Below are positions 54,116 through 64,000 of a stretch of 64,000 bases of DNA, piece after piece. Below the pieces are notes generated by a model. The model saw nothing but the letters and a program-made list of their open reading frames with translations, had not been told where the DNA came from and searched no databases. The stretch lies in contig NZ_FUZQ01000007.1 of assembly GCF_900167525.1 (NCBI RefSeq), forward strand, positions 124,001-188,000, written 5' to 3'. Position numbers and translations under genes: made by a program. The DNA is from Krasilnikoviella flava (GTDB lineage Bacteria > Actinomycetota > Actinomycetes > Actinomycetales > Cellulomonadaceae). Position 1 is the first letter of the stretch; the number at the start of each line of letters is the position of its first letter.

Positions 54116-54442
54116 ATGCTCACGTTCGTCCTCTGGGTCCTCGGGTCCCTCGTTCTCGCCGCGGTGGTGTTCCTCGTGGCCAACGTCATGGAACGTCGTG
54201 AGGGTCAGGACGACGAGGCCCCCGGCCTCGGCCGGTTCTGGCGCGACTTCCGTTCCGGGCTCCGCCGCAGGCGTGCCGCGGCGCCCGCCCCCGTCGAGAC
54301 CGGCATGGACGAGTTCTTCGCCGCGACCATCGAGGACGCGCCGGGGTACGTCGACCCGGAGGAGCTCACCGACGCCCTGCACCGCGCCCGGCTGCAGGCG
54401 CGCAGCACGTGGCACGTGGGGACCGTCCGCAAGCCGGAGTGA
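54116..54442 (+). CDS. Small single-pass membrane protein, 108 aa
   Basis: One N-terminal helix (TFVLWVLGSLVLAAVVFLVANVM) and a cytoplasmic charged tail (FRSGLRRRRAAAPAPVETG, DEFFAATIEDAPGYVDPEELTDAL). Family not recognised. ATG at 54116 has a GGGGAG site and follows the smc stop by 4 nt, so it is cotranscribed with smc. It may connect SMC or FtsY with the membrane, but that is speculation. Confidence 0.75.
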   Translation: MLTFVLWVLGSLVLAAVVFLVANVMERREGQDDEAPGLGRFWRDFRSGLRRRRAAAPAPVETGMDEFFAATIEDAPGYVDPEELTDALHRARLQARSTWHVGTVRKPE

Positions 54443-54513
54443 GCGTCCTGGGAGGCGTCCGGCGGTGAGCTGCGCCGGGCGGCGCCGTCGCGCTGTTCTG
54501 GGAGACTGTGCGC

Positions 54514-55686
54514 GTGACTGATCTGCTCTGGCTCTGGATCCTGCTCGGCGTCGTCGTCGTGGTCGGCGGTGGCGCCGCCCTGCTCGTCCCGCGGTCGCGC
54601 AAGCGGCGCGGCGGGGGCTCCACGATCGCCGCCCCCACCACCGGGGACGGGCGCGTCGCGGAGCCCGGCACGGCGGCCGGGCCCGCCGTCGAGGAGGCGG
54701 CCCCCGAGGCGGCCGTGGAACCCGCGGCACCCGCGCTCGAGACCCCCGAGCCGGTGGCCGGCCGCATGGTGCGCCTGCGCGACCGGCTCGCGCGGACCGG
54801 CTCGCCGCTGGGCGCGCGGCTGCTCAGCGTGCTGTCCCGCGACCACCTCACGGAGGACGACTGGGACGAGCTCGAGGAGACGCTGCTGCTCGCCGACATC
54901 GGCGCCGGCCCCGCGGAGGAGCTGCTCGACGCCCTGCGCACCCGGGTGCGCGTGCTCGGCGTGCGCGACCCGAAGGCGGTGCGCGACCTGCTGCGCGAGG
55001 AGCTGCTCAAGGTCGTCGACCCGTCGCTCGACCGCGAGGTCGCCACGACCGGCCCGACGGGCGCGGACGGCGAGCGGCTGCCCGCCGTCGTCCTGGTCGT
55101 GGGGGTCAACGGCACGGGTAAGACGACGACGGTCGGCAAGCTCGCGCGCGTCCTGGTCGCCGAGGACCGGTCCGTCGTCCTCGGCGCCGCCGACACGTTC
55201 CGCGCCGCGGCTGCCGACCAGCTGCAGACCTGGGGCGCGCGGGTGGGCGTGGAGACCGTCCGCTCGGACCGCGACGGCGCCGACCCGGCCGCCGTCGCCT
55301 TCGACGCGGTGCGGAAGGGCCGCGACGACGGCACCGACGTCGTCCTCGTCGACACCGCCGGCCGGCTGCAGAACAAGGCCGGCCTGATGGACGAGCTGGG
55401 CAAGATCACCCGTGTCATCACCCGCGAGGCCCCGCTCGCCGAGGTGCTGCTGGTGCTCGACGCGACCACCGGTCAGAACGGCCTCAACCAGGCGCGGGTC
55501 TTCGGCGAGGTCGCGGGCGTCACCGGCATCGTGCTCACCAAGCTCGACGGCACGGCCCGCGGCGGTATCGTCGTCGCCGTCCAGCGCGAGCTCGGGGTGC
55601 CGGTCAAGCTCGTGGGGCTGGGGGAGGGGCCGGACGACCTGGCCCCGTTCGACCCCGAGCAGTTCGTCGACGGCCTGCTCGGCTGA
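54514..55686 (+). CDS. ftsY: Signal recognition particle receptor FtsY
   Basis: A 390-residue SRP-GTPase that docks SRP-ribosome complexes at the membrane. It has an N-terminal membrane helix ([21 protein letters not shown]), an acidic Ala/Pro-rich A domain to about residue 85, then the NG domain with [15 protein letters not shown] (G1), [24 protein letters not shown] (G3), [10 protein letters not shown] (G4) and a Gly-rich end [15 protein letters not shown] at 54514 has GGGAG about 9 nt upstream; GTG at 54508 is possible. Confidence 0.97.
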   Translation: MTDLLWLWILLGVVVVVGGGAALLVPRSRKRRGGGSTIAAPTTGDGRVAEPGTAAGPAVEEAAPEAAVEPAAPALETPEPVAGRMVRLRDRLARTGSPLGARLLSVLSRDHLTEDDWDELEETLLLADIGAGPAEELLDALRTRVRVLGVRDPKAVRDLLREELLKVVDPSLDREVATTGPTGADGERLPAVVLVVGVNGTGKTTTVGKLARVLVAEDRSVVLGAADTFRAAAADQLQTWGARVGVETVRSDRDGADPAAVAFDAVRKGRDDGTDVVLVDTAGRLQNKAGLMDELGKITRVITREAPLAEVLLVLDATTGQNGLNQARVFGEVAGVTGIVLTKLDGTARGGIVVAVQRELGVPVKLVGLGEGPDDLAPFDPEQFVDGLLG

Positions 55687-55731
55687 CCCGGGCGACAGAT
55701 CCGCCCGGCGGTGCGGCCGGAGACAGGCCCC

Positions 55732-55747
55732 GTCACGCAACGTTTAC
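55732..55747 (+). promoter_or_regulatory. GlnR-like box 1 upstream of amt
   Basis: GTCAC-N6-TTTAC has the AC-N9-AC backbone of actinobacterial GlnR sites. It is about 113 nt upstream of the amt start. Confidence 0.45.
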
Positions 55748-55762
55748 GCGTGCCGGGGCCTT

Positions 55763-55778
55763 GTCACACCCACGTAAC
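55763..55778 (+). promoter_or_regulatory. GlnR-like box 2 upstream of amt
   Basis: GTCAC-N6-GTAAC also keeps AC-N9-AC and is 31 bp (three helical turns) from box 1. Confidence 0.55.
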
Positions 55779-55859
55779 ACGGGAACAGTCCAGGCGAAAT
55801 CCCGTTCGCCCACGGTAGTGCCCGACCCGGCCGCCCGGCTGGTGAGGGAGGAACAACTC

Positions 55860-57469
<1,610 letters not shown>

Positions 57470-57471
57470 CC

Positions 57472-59292
57472 GTGGTCCCGGACGACCAGCCGGGCGCGAC
57501 CGAGCCCCGCACCCCGGACGCCGGGGTGCGGGGCTCGGCCGTCACCGTCGGCGCGCTGCGCGCCGACCTGCTCGCCACCGCCGACGGCCTCACCGGCCCG
57601 GGCCGGTCGGGCGTCGCGCGCCGCACCGCCCTGCAGCAGCTCGTCACCGACCGGATCACGCCCCTGTACGACTCCGCCACGGCGGACGTGGACCCGGCCG
57701 GGATCGCGCTCGCCGCGGTCGGCGGCCTGGGGCGCGGGGAGCTCGGGCCGCTGTCCGACCTCGACCTCGTCCTCGTGCACGACGGGCGCACGCACAAGCC
57801 CGACGAGCTCGCGCGCGTCGCCGACGCCCTCTGGTACCCGCTGTGGGACTCCGGCGTCGACATCGATCACGCCGTGCGCTCGCTGAGCCAGACCCGCAGG
57901 CTCGCGTCCACGGACCTCCCTGCGGCCGTCGGGTGGCTGGACGTGCGGCCCGTGGCCGGCGACGCGGTCGTCGTGCACCGGGCGGCGTCCGCGATCCTCA
58001 CCGACTGGCGGTCGGCGTCACGGCGCCGCCTGCCGGAGCTGCTGCACAGCGCCCGGGACCGGGCCGAGCGGGCCGGCGAGCTGGCATACCTCATCGAGCC
58101 GGACCTCAAGGAGTCGCGCGGCGGCATCCGGGACGCCGTCCTGCTGTCGGCGCTCGCGGCCACCTGGCTCACCGACCGCCCGCACGGCCGGGTCGACCGC
58201 GCGTACGCGCACCTGCTGGACGTCCGGGACACGCTGCACGTCGTGACGCGGCGCCGGTCCACGAAGCTGCTGCTGGCCGACCTGGACGAGGTGGCCGCGC
58301 GGTGCGGCCACGACGACCCCGACGAGCTGCTCGCGAGCCTCGCCGAGGCCGGCCGGGAGATCTCCTACGCGCTGGACTCCACCGTGCGCCGGGCCCGGCA
58401 GGCGCTCCAGCGACCCGCGGTGCGCCGGCCGGTCATGGTGCGCGGCCGCCGGTCCGCCCCGCGGCTGCGCTCGGTGGGGGACGGCCTGGTGGAGCACGAC
58501 GGCGAGCTGGTGCTCGCCGTCGGGGCACAGCCGGCGGACGACCCGCTGCTGTCGTTGCGGGCGGCAGCCACGGCGGCGCGCACCGGTCTGGCGCTGTCGC
58601 CGGTGACCGTGCAGTCCCTCGCGGAGTGCCCGCCGCCGCCCGAGCCGTGGCCGGCTACGGCGCGTGCCGCGCTCCTCACCCTGCTCGGCGCGGGGCCGGC
58701 GCAGGTGCCGGTGTGGGAGGCGCTCGACCTCGCTGGGGTCGTCACCACCTGGATGCCGGAGTGGGCCGGGGTGCGCAACCGCCCCCAGCGGGCGGCGGTC
58801 CATCGGCACACCGTCGACCGGCACCTCGTGGAGACGGCGGCCCGGGCCGCCAAGGTGCGCCGCCAGGTCGCCGCGGACGCGGGCGTCGCGCCCGCGCCGA
58901 CCGAAGTGCTCCTGCTCGGCGCGCTGCTGCACGACATCGGCAAGCGCCGGGGAGCCCTCGACGCCGACCACTCCGTGGAGGGGGCTCGGATCGCGCCGGA
59001 GGTGGTGCGCCGCACGGGGTTCGGCGACGCCGTGGCGCACGACGTGGGCGTGGTGGTGCGCCACCACCTCACCCTCGCGCGGCTGGCGACGACCGCCGAC
59101 CTCGAGGACCCCGCCACCGTGGCCGAGCTGCTCGAGGCCCTCGAGCACCGCGCCGACCTGCTCGAGACCGTGCGGGTCGTGACGGAGTCCGACGCGTCGT
59201 CGCTGGGCCCGGCGGGGTGGACCGCGTGGCGGGCGAGTCTCGTGGACGACCTCACGGGGCAGGCGCGCCGGGCGCTCGCGGGCGACCGGTAG
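57472..59292 (+). CDS. glnD: P-II nucleotidyltransferase GlnD without ACT domains
   Basis: A 606-residue modifier of GlnK. The nucleotidyltransferase domain has [18 protein letters not shown] (residues 84-101) and the HD domain [19 protein letters not shown] (His487/Asp488). The protein ends about 120 residues after the HD start, so the two C-terminal ACT domains that sense glutamine in typical GlnD are absent. It follows glnK by 2 nt. GTG start; no strong ribosome site, so translation is probably coupled to glnK. Confidence 0.9.
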   Translation: MVPDDQPGATEPRTPDAGVRGSAVTVGALRADLLATADGLTGPGRSGVARRTALQQLVTDRITPLYDSATADVDPAGIALAAVGGLGRGELGPLSDLDLVLVHDGRTHKPDELARVADALWYPLWDSGVDIDHAVRSLSQTRRLASTDLPAAVGWLDVRPVAGDAVVVHRAASAILTDWRSASRRRLPELLHSARDRAERAGELAYLIEPDLKESRGGIRDAVLLSALAATWLTDRPHGRVDRAYAHLLDVRDTLHVVTRRRSTKLLLADLDEVAARCGHDDPDELLASLAEAGREISYALDSTVRRARQALQRPAVRRPVMVRGRRSAPRLRSVGDGLVEHDGELVLAVGAQPADDPLLSLRAAATAARTGLALSPVTVQSLAECPPPPEPWPATARAALLTLLGAGPAQVPVWEALDLAGVVTTWMPEWAGVRNRPQRAAVHRHTVDRHLVETAARAAKVRRQVAADAGVAPAPTEVLLLGALLHDIGKRRGALDADHSVEGARIAPEVVRRTGFGDAVAHDVGVVVRHHLTLARLATTADLEDPATVAELLEALEHRADLLETVRVVTESDASSLGPAGWTAWRASLVDDLTGQARRALAGDR

Positions 59293-59359
59293 GAGACCGG
59301 TGGCCGACCGGTAAGGTGGGTGGCTGCACCCATCGAGACCCCCCTTAAGGACCTGCCTG

Positions 59360-60976
59360 GTGTTCAACTCCCTGTCGGACCGGCTCACCGCGACGTTCAA
59401 GAACCTGCGCGGGCGTGGCCGGCTCTCCGAGGCGGACATCGACGCGACCGTGCGCGAGATCCGCCGGGCCCTCCTCGACGCCGACGTCGCCGTGGCGGTC
59501 GTGCGCGAGTTCACCGCCGCCGTGCGCGAGCGTGCGCTGTCGGCCGAGGTGTCGGGCGCGCTGAACCCGGCCCAGCAGGTCGTGAAGATCGTCAACGACG
59601 AGCTCGTGGCGATCCTCGGCGGCCAGACCCGGCCGCTGCAGTTCGCCAAGACCCCGCCGACGGTCATCATGCTCGCGGGTCTCCAGGGTGCGGGTAAGAC
59701 GACGCTGGCGGGCAAGCTGGCGCTGGCGCTCAAGGAGCAGGGGCACACCCCGCTGCTGATCGCCGCCGACCTGCAGCGACCCAACGCGGTCACCCAGCTC
59801 TCCGTCGTCGCGGAGCGCGCCGGCGTGCCGGTCTACGCGCCGCACCCTGGCAACCAGGGTGCCGAGACCGAGGTCGTCATCGGCGACCCGGTGAGCGTGG
59901 CCCGCGACGGCGTCGCCGAGGCGAGGGTCAAGCAGCACGACGTCGTCATCGTCGACACGGCCGGCCGCCTCGGCGTCGACCACGTGCTCATGCAGCAGGC
60001 GGGCGACATCCGCGACGCGGTGCAGCCCGACGAGGTCCTGTTCGTCATCGACGCGATGATCGGCCAGGACGCCGTCGCCACGGCGAAGGCCTTCGAGGAG
60101 GGCGTCGACTTCACCGGCGTCGTCCTGTCCAAGCTCGACGGCGACGCCCGTGGTGGTGCCGCGCTGTCCGTGGCCACGGTCACGGGCCGGCCGATCATGT
60201 TTGCCTCGACCGGTGAGAAGCTGACCGACTTCGAGGTCTTCCACCCCGACCGGATGGCCTCGCGCATCCTCGACATGGGTGACGTGCTCACCCTCATCGA
60301 GCAGGCCGAGAAGGCGTTCGACGCCGACGAGGCCGCCAAGATGGCGGCCAAGGTGGAGAAGGGCGAGGACTTCACGCTGTCCGACTTCCTGGTGCAGATG
60401 CAGCAGATGAAGAAGCTCGGCTCCATGAAGAAGATGCTCGGGATGATGCCGGGCATGGGTCAGATGCGCGAGCAGCTCGAGAACTTCGACGAGCGCGAGG
60501 TTGACCGCGTCCAGGCCCTCATCCAGTCGATGACGCCGGCCGAGCGCGACAACCCCAAGATCATCAACGGCTCGCGGCGTGCCCGCATCGCCCGCGGCTC
60601 CGGCCAGACGACGACGGCGGTCAACCAGCTGCTCGAGCGGTTCACGCAGGCGCAGAAGATGATGCGCCAGATGAGCAAGGGCGGCGGGATGCCGGGCATG
60701 CCCGGCGGGGTGCCCGGGATGCCGGGCATGCCGGGCGGCGGCAAGAAGGCGCGCGGCAAGCAGGCTCCGGCCAAGAAGGTCAAGGGCAAGTCGGGCAACC
60801 CTGCGAAGCGGGCGCAGCAGGAGCGCGAGGCGATGCAGCGCGCCCTCGGCGGCCCCGCCGAGAAGCAGTCGGCCCCCGGCTCCGCGTTCGGGGTGGGCGG
60901 CGCCGAGCCGTCCGAGCCGGACCTCTCGAAGCTTCAGCTCCCGGACGGCTTCGACAAGCTGCTCGGCGGGCGCTGA
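59360..60976 (+). CDS. ffh: Signal recognition particle protein Ffh
   Basis: A 538-residue SRP54 GTPase that binds 4.5S RNA and signal peptides. NG domain motifs: GLQGAGKTTLAGKLA (G1), [21 protein letters not shown] (G3), SKLDGDARGG (G4). The M domain from about residue 295 is Met-rich (MQQMKKLGSMKKMLGMMPGMG; GMPGMPGG...) with a basic Lys-rich stretch. GTG at 59360 has an AAGGA site. It is monocistronic or follows glnD. Confidence 0.97.
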   Translation: MFNSLSDRLTATFKNLRGRGRLSEADIDATVREIRRALLDADVAVAVVREFTAAVRERALSAEVSGALNPAQQVVKIVNDELVAILGGQTRPLQFAKTPPTVIMLAGLQGAGKTTLAGKLALALKEQGHTPLLIAADLQRPNAVTQLSVVAERAGVPVYAPHPGNQGAETEVVIGDPVSVARDGVAEARVKQHDVVIVDTAGRLGVDHVLMQQAGDIRDAVQPDEVLFVIDAMIGQDAVATAKAFEEGVDFTGVVLSKLDGDARGGAALSVATVTGRPIMFASTGEKLTDFEVFHPDRMASRILDMGDVLTLIEQAEKAFDADEAAKMAAKVEKGEDFTLSDFLVQMQQMKKLGSMKKMLGMMPGMGQMREQLENFDEREVDRVQALIQSMTPAERDNPKIINGSRRARIARGSGQTTTAVNQLLERFTQAQKMMRQMSKGGGMPGMPGGVPGMPGMPGGGKKARGKQAPAKKVKGKSGNPAKRAQQEREAMQRALGGPAEKQSAPGSAFGVGGAEPSEPDLSKLQLPDGFDKLLGGR

Positions 60977-61008
60977 CCGGCCGGGACCCGGCCGTTCCCC
61001 GGACTCTG

Positions 61009-61014
61009 TAGCCT
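61009..61014 (+). promoter_or_regulatory. -10 hexamer TAGCCT, leaderless promoter
   Basis: TAGCCT ends 6 nt before the ATG at 61021. Confidence 0.5.
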
Positions 61015-61020
61015 TCGACC

Positions 61021-62124
61021 ATGTCCGCCCCGCACGTCCCGCTGCACGTCACCGGCCACGTCCTGCTCGGGCGCGACCGCGACGTCGGTGAGATGTGGGT
61101 GCGCGACGGGCGCGTCAGCCTCATCCGGCCGTCGCCGCAGGGCAGCGCCACCCGTGAGCTCGAGGGCTGGGTGCTGCCCGGCCTGGTCGACGTGCACTGC
61201 CACGTGGGCCTCGGGCCCGACGGCGCCGTCGACCAGGAGACGGCGGAGGCGCAGGCGCTGGCCGACCGCGACTCCGGCGTCCTGCTCGTGCGCGACGCCG
61301 GCTCGCCCGTCGACACCTCATGGGTGCAGGAGCGCCCCGACCTGCCGCGCCTCGTGCGCGCCGGCCGCCACCTGGCACGCCCCCGGCGGTACCTGCGGCA
61401 CTTCGGTCTCGAGCTGGACGACGTCGCGGCACTCCCGGAGGCGGTGCGCGCCCAGGCGCGAGGCGCGGACGGCTGGGTCAAGCTGGTCGGCGACTGGATC
61501 GATCGCGGCGCGGGCGACCTCGGCCCGCTGTGGCCCCGGGACGTCCTCGTCGAGGCGGTCGCCGCGGCGCACGCCGAGGCGGCACGTGTCACGGTGCACG
61601 CCTTCTCCGAGGAGGTGGTCGGGGACCTGCTCGCCGCGGGGGTGGACGGTATCGAGCACGGCACCGGCATCGTCGGCGACCTGGTCGACGAGGTCGCGGC
61701 ACGCCGGATCCCGGTGACGCCCACGCTCCTGCAGGTGGCGCGCTTCGAGGAGATCGCGCGGCAGGCCGAGGACAGGTACCCCGTCTACGCCGCACGGATG
61801 CGCCGCATGCACGCGCGCCGGTACGAGCACGTCCGGGCGCTGCACGAGGCCGGCGTCCCGCTGCTCGTCGGGACGGACGCCGGCGGCACCCTGGGGCACG
61901 GGCGCATCGTGGACGAGTGCGCCGAGCTCGTCGCGGCGGGCATCCCCGCCGCGGACGTCGTGGCGATGGCGTCGTGGCGGGCCCGCGAGGTGCTGGGCTT
62001 CGGGGCGCTCGTCGAGGGCTCCAGCGCCGATCTCGTCGTCTACCCCGCCGACCCGCGCGAGGACGTCGAGGTCCTGCGGCACCCCACCGCCGTCGTCCTG
62101 CGCGGGCAGGTCGTGCGCGGCTGA
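61021..62124 (+). CDS. Amidohydrolase family protein
   Basis: A 367-residue metal-dependent hydrolase of the amidohydrolase/imidazolonepropionase-like group. LPGLVDVHCHVG has the first HxH metal pair, VTVHAFSEE and GIEHGTG supply later His ligands, and LVGTDAGG the catalytic Asp. The substrate is unknown. It begins with a leaderless promoter after ffh. Confidence 0.88.
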   Translation: MSAPHVPLHVTGHVLLGRDRDVGEMWVRDGRVSLIRPSPQGSATRELEGWVLPGLVDVHCHVGLGPDGAVDQETAEAQALADRDSGVLLVRDAGSPVDTSWVQERPDLPRLVRAGRHLARPRRYLRHFGLELDDVAALPEAVRAQARGADGWVKLVGDWIDRGAGDLGPLWPRDVLVEAVAAAHAEAARVTVHAFSEEVVGDLLAAGVDGIEHGTGIVGDLVDEVAARRIPVTPTLLQVARFEEIARQAEDRYPVYAARMRRMHARRYEHVRALHEAGVPLLVGTDAGGTLGHGRIVDECAELVAAGIPAADVVAMASWRAREVLGFGALVEGSSADLVVYPADPREDVEVLRHPTAVVLRGQVVRG

Positions 62125-62338
62125 CCGTGCTCGGTCGACCATGCACGGCGCCGCCCGCCGGCGAGAGGTGCGTCACCCGAGGTTGGAGGGCGCCCGCCGG
62201 GTCTGGCACAATGGCCGGGTACTCGGCGTGCCCAGGCCCCTCTCTCCTGCGCAAGTCGTGTCCTGACCTCATGCGCCGCCAGGACCCCACCCGGCAGCGC
62301 GCAAGGTCACCCCACCAGAACCAGGAGACACCACCACA

Positions 62339-62758
62339 GTGGCCGTCAAGATTCGTCTGAAGCGCCTCGGCAAGATCCGGGCCCCGTACTACCGCGTCGT
62401 CGTGGCCGACTCGCGCTCCAAGCGCGACGGTCGCGTGATCGAGGAGATCGGGAAGTACCACCCGACCGAGGAGCCGTCGTTCATCGAGATCAAGTCCGAG
62501 CGGGCGCAGTACTGGCTCGGCGTCGGCGCGCAGCCGACCGAGCAGGTCGCCGCGCTGCTCAAGGTCACCGGTGACTGGCAGAAGTTCAAGGGTCTGCCGG
62601 GCGCCGAGGGCACCCTGCGGACCAAGACCGTGAAGGCCGACAGCGCCGCCGCGGTCGAGGCTGTCGCCGCCGAGGCCGAGAAGGCCAAGGCGAAGGCTGC
62701 CGAGAAGAAGGCCAAGGAGCCGGCGGCCGAGGCCGCCGAGGCTGAGGCCGAGGCCTGA
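62339..62758 (+). CDS. rpsP: 30S ribosomal protein S16
   Basis: A 139-residue S16: [41 protein letters not shown] is the canonical N-terminus. The C-terminal 45 residues are an Ala/Glu/Lys tail ([20 protein letters not shown]) typical of actinobacteria. GTG start with AGGAG 15 nt upstream. First gene of the rpsP-KH-rimM-trmD operon. Confidence 0.98.
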   Translation: MAVKIRLKRLGKIRAPYYRVVVADSRSKRDGRVIEEIGKYHPTEEPSFIEIKSERAQYWLGVGAQPTEQVAALLKVTGDWQKFKGLPGAEGTLRTKTVKADSAAAVEAVAAEAEKAKAKAAEKKAKEPAAEAAEAEAEA

Positions 62759-62997
62759 TGCTCGCCGAGGCCCTCGAGCACCTGGTGCGCGGCATCGTGG
62801 ACAACCCGGACGACGTCCGGGTGGCCTCGCGTGCGCAGCGCCGGGGCGACCTGCTCGAGGTGCGGGTGCACCCGGACGACCTGGGCCGAGTGATCGGCCG
62901 GGGCGGACGGACGGCGAAGGCGCTGCGCACGGTGGTCGGCGCGCTCGCGACGGACGGCCCCGTGCGGGTCGACGTCGTGGACGTCGACCGCCGCTGA
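62758..62997 (+). CDS. KH-domain RNA-binding protein (KhpA-like)
   Basis: A 79-residue single KH domain: LEVRVHPDDLGRVIGRGGRTAKALRTVVGAL has the GRGG loop. It is the YlqC/KhpA type between rpsP and rimM that binds RNA. Its ATG shares one base with the rpsP stop (TGATG). Confidence 0.95.
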   Translation: MLAEALEHLVRGIVDNPDDVRVASRAQRRGDLLEVRVHPDDLGRVIGRGGRTAKALRTVVGALATDGPVRVDVVDVDRR

Positions 62998-63025
62998 CGC
63001 TCGCCGCACCCGCTGCCGCAGCACC

Positions 63026-63067
63026 GACGAGGCCCGGACCCACTGCACGGTGGGGCCGGGCCTCGTC
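63026..63067 (+). terminator. Hairpin between KH and rimM genes
   Basis: GACGAGGCCCGGACCC and GGGGCCGGGCCTCGTC pair with one mismatch around 10 nt. It is in an expected operon, so it may be a partial terminator or a processing site. Confidence 0.55.
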
Positions 63068-63134
63068 GTCTGCGGCGGTGCATGCTGAGACCGACGGTCG
63101 AGGTACCGACGAGATTTCGTGGACAGGAGTGGTC

Positions 63135-63710
63135 ATGCAGCTGGTGGTGGCGCGCGTCGCGCGGGCGCACGGGCTCAAGGGTGAGGTCGTGCTCGACCTG
63201 CGCACCGACAACCCCGAGGACCGGCTGGGGGTCGGCTTCACGCTCGAGACGGAGCCCGCATCGGCGGGGCCGCTGACCGTGACCGCCGCGCGGGTGCACC
63301 AGGACCGGTGGCTCGTGTCGTTCGCGGAGGTGGCCGACCGCACGGCGGCCGAGGCGCTGCGTGGCGTCGAGCTCGTCGTCGAGGCCGAGGCCTCCGACGA
63401 GGAGGACGCCTGGTACCCGCACGAGCTGCGGGGCCTGCGCGCCGAGCTCGAGGACGGGACGGTCGTCGGCGAGGTGGCAGGCCTGGAGCATCTGCCCGCG
63501 CACGACGCGCTCGTCGTGCGAGAGGTGGGCGGCGAGCGCACGCTCGTCCCGTTCGTCCACGCGATCGTGCCGGTCGTCGACGTGGCCGGCGGGCGCGTCG
63601 TCCTGACGCCGCCGGGCGGGCTGCTCGCCCGCGACGCCGACGCCGCCGTCGTGGACCGTCCGGAGCACGACGAGGCGACGCAGGACGAGGCCGAGCGGGA
63701 CGAGGCCTGA
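63135..63710 (+). CDS. rimM: Ribosome maturation factor RimM
   Basis: A 191-residue 30S assembly factor. [27 protein letters not shown] and the PRC-barrel part [27 protein letters not shown], with [21 protein letters not shown], match the family. The C-terminus has an acidic tail ([17 protein letters not shown]). ATG has AGGAG upstream. trmD begins 1 nt after the stop. Confidence 0.96.
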   Translation: MQLVVARVARAHGLKGEVVLDLRTDNPEDRLGVGFTLETEPASAGPLTVTAARVHQDRWLVSFAEVADRTAAEALRGVELVVEAEASDEEDAWYPHELRGLRAELEDGTVVGEVAGLEHLPAHDALVVREVGGERTLVPFVHAIVPVVDVAGGRVVLTPPGGLLARDADAAVVDRPEHDEATQDEAERDEA

Positions 63711-63711
63711 C

Positions 63712-64000
63712 GTGCGCGTCGACGTCGTCTCGATCTTCCCCGACTACCTCACGGCCCTCGACCTGTCCCTGGTCGGCAAGGCGCGCCGGGCGGGGCTCCT
63801 CGACCTCCGGGTGCACGACCTGCGGGACTGGACCACCGACCGGCACCGCACGGTCGACGACACCCCGTTCGGCGGCGGTGCGGGCATGGTCATGCGGCCC
63901 GACGTGTGGGGCCACGCGCTCGACGACGTGCTGCCCGAGGGTGGCGGCGGGCACCTCGTGGTTCCGACCCCGTCGGGCGACGTCTTCACACAGCGGCACG
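63712..64000 (+). CDS. trmD: tRNA (guanine-N1)-methyltransferase TrmD, partial
   Basis: The first 96 residues are visible ([47 protein letters not shown]), which match the SPOUT enzyme that makes m1G37 in tRNA. The gene runs past the window end. GTG start. Confidence 0.96.
   Translation, partial: MRVDVVSIFPDYLTALDLSLVGKARRAGLLDLRVHDLRDWTTDRHRTVDDTPFGGGAGMVMRPDVWGHALDDVLPEGGGGHLVVPTPSGDVFTQRH

Noticed and set aside
50203-54189. Minus-strand frame of about 1328 codons opposite smc
   Set aside because: Shadow of the coiled-coil coding sequence; no motif of its own.

Overview
The window is GC-rich (about 73-75% by eye) and has the gene content and start-codon habits of an actinobacterium of the order Micrococcales; the Cellulomonadaceae/Promicromonosporaceae are a reasonable guess from the ileS-folC-ndk and smc-ftsY-amt-glnK-glnD-ffh-rpsP-rimM-trmD layout. 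Many genes start with GTG, several carry a TANNNT -10 hexamer only 6-8 nt before the start codon (leaderless transcripts), and no rRNA, tRNA, CRISPR array, prophage or insertion sequence was recognised.

Layout. 0-5 kb: corA-type Mg2+ transporter behind a short Pro-rich leader peptide, a zinc alcohol dehydrogenase and a membrane M28 peptidase. 5-14 kb: small housekeeping and accessory genes (YjbR, LmeA-like, thioredoxin-reductase-like protein divergent from a MerR regulator, P1 peptidase, secreted ScyD/E-like propeller, HhH-GPD protein, Imm-5-like protein, two-gene ABC exporter, F420-type nitroreductase). 14-18 kb: an FecBCD-type import cassette that may carry coenzyme F420-0 or a siderophore. 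18-31 kb: a run of enzyme/regulator pairs, usually divergent (SAM methyltransferase/HxlR, DoxX/TetR, hydrolase/AraC, hydrolases/MerR/MarR), plus a membrane-anchored molybdopterin oxidoreductase, LysE exporter, YdcF and phosphotransferase.

28.1-38.4 kb is the most unusual stretch. A 54-bp hairpin-forming repeat occurs five times at full length and three more times in degenerate or partial form, always in the same orientation and always between genes, so that each small module (two ECF-sigma operons, a lipoprotein, a phosphotransferase, two small unknown proteins, a GNAT acetyltransferase) is bounded by repeats. Several copies are followed by a second small hairpin whose stem changes with compensation. 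It looks like a cassette array, but no integrase is visible and the repeats lack the canonical attC core.

38.5-64 kb is mostly core chromosome on the + strand: an ultrashort T-box controlling a type-2 (eukaryote-like) ileS; an F420-type nitroreductase; folC; a dhaKLM-tetR-MFS block that separates folC from its usual neighbours (DUF4233 gene and ndk); smc, ftsY; the nitrogen-control operon amt-glnK-glnD with GlnR-like boxes upstream and a GlnD that lacks C-terminal ACT domains; ffh; an amidohydrolase; and rpsP-KH-rimM-trmD (the last cut by the window edge). Copies of a TCGAGCCTGTCGA-type palindromic repeat lie in frame inside smc and inside the importer permease, where they encode VEPVE(T).
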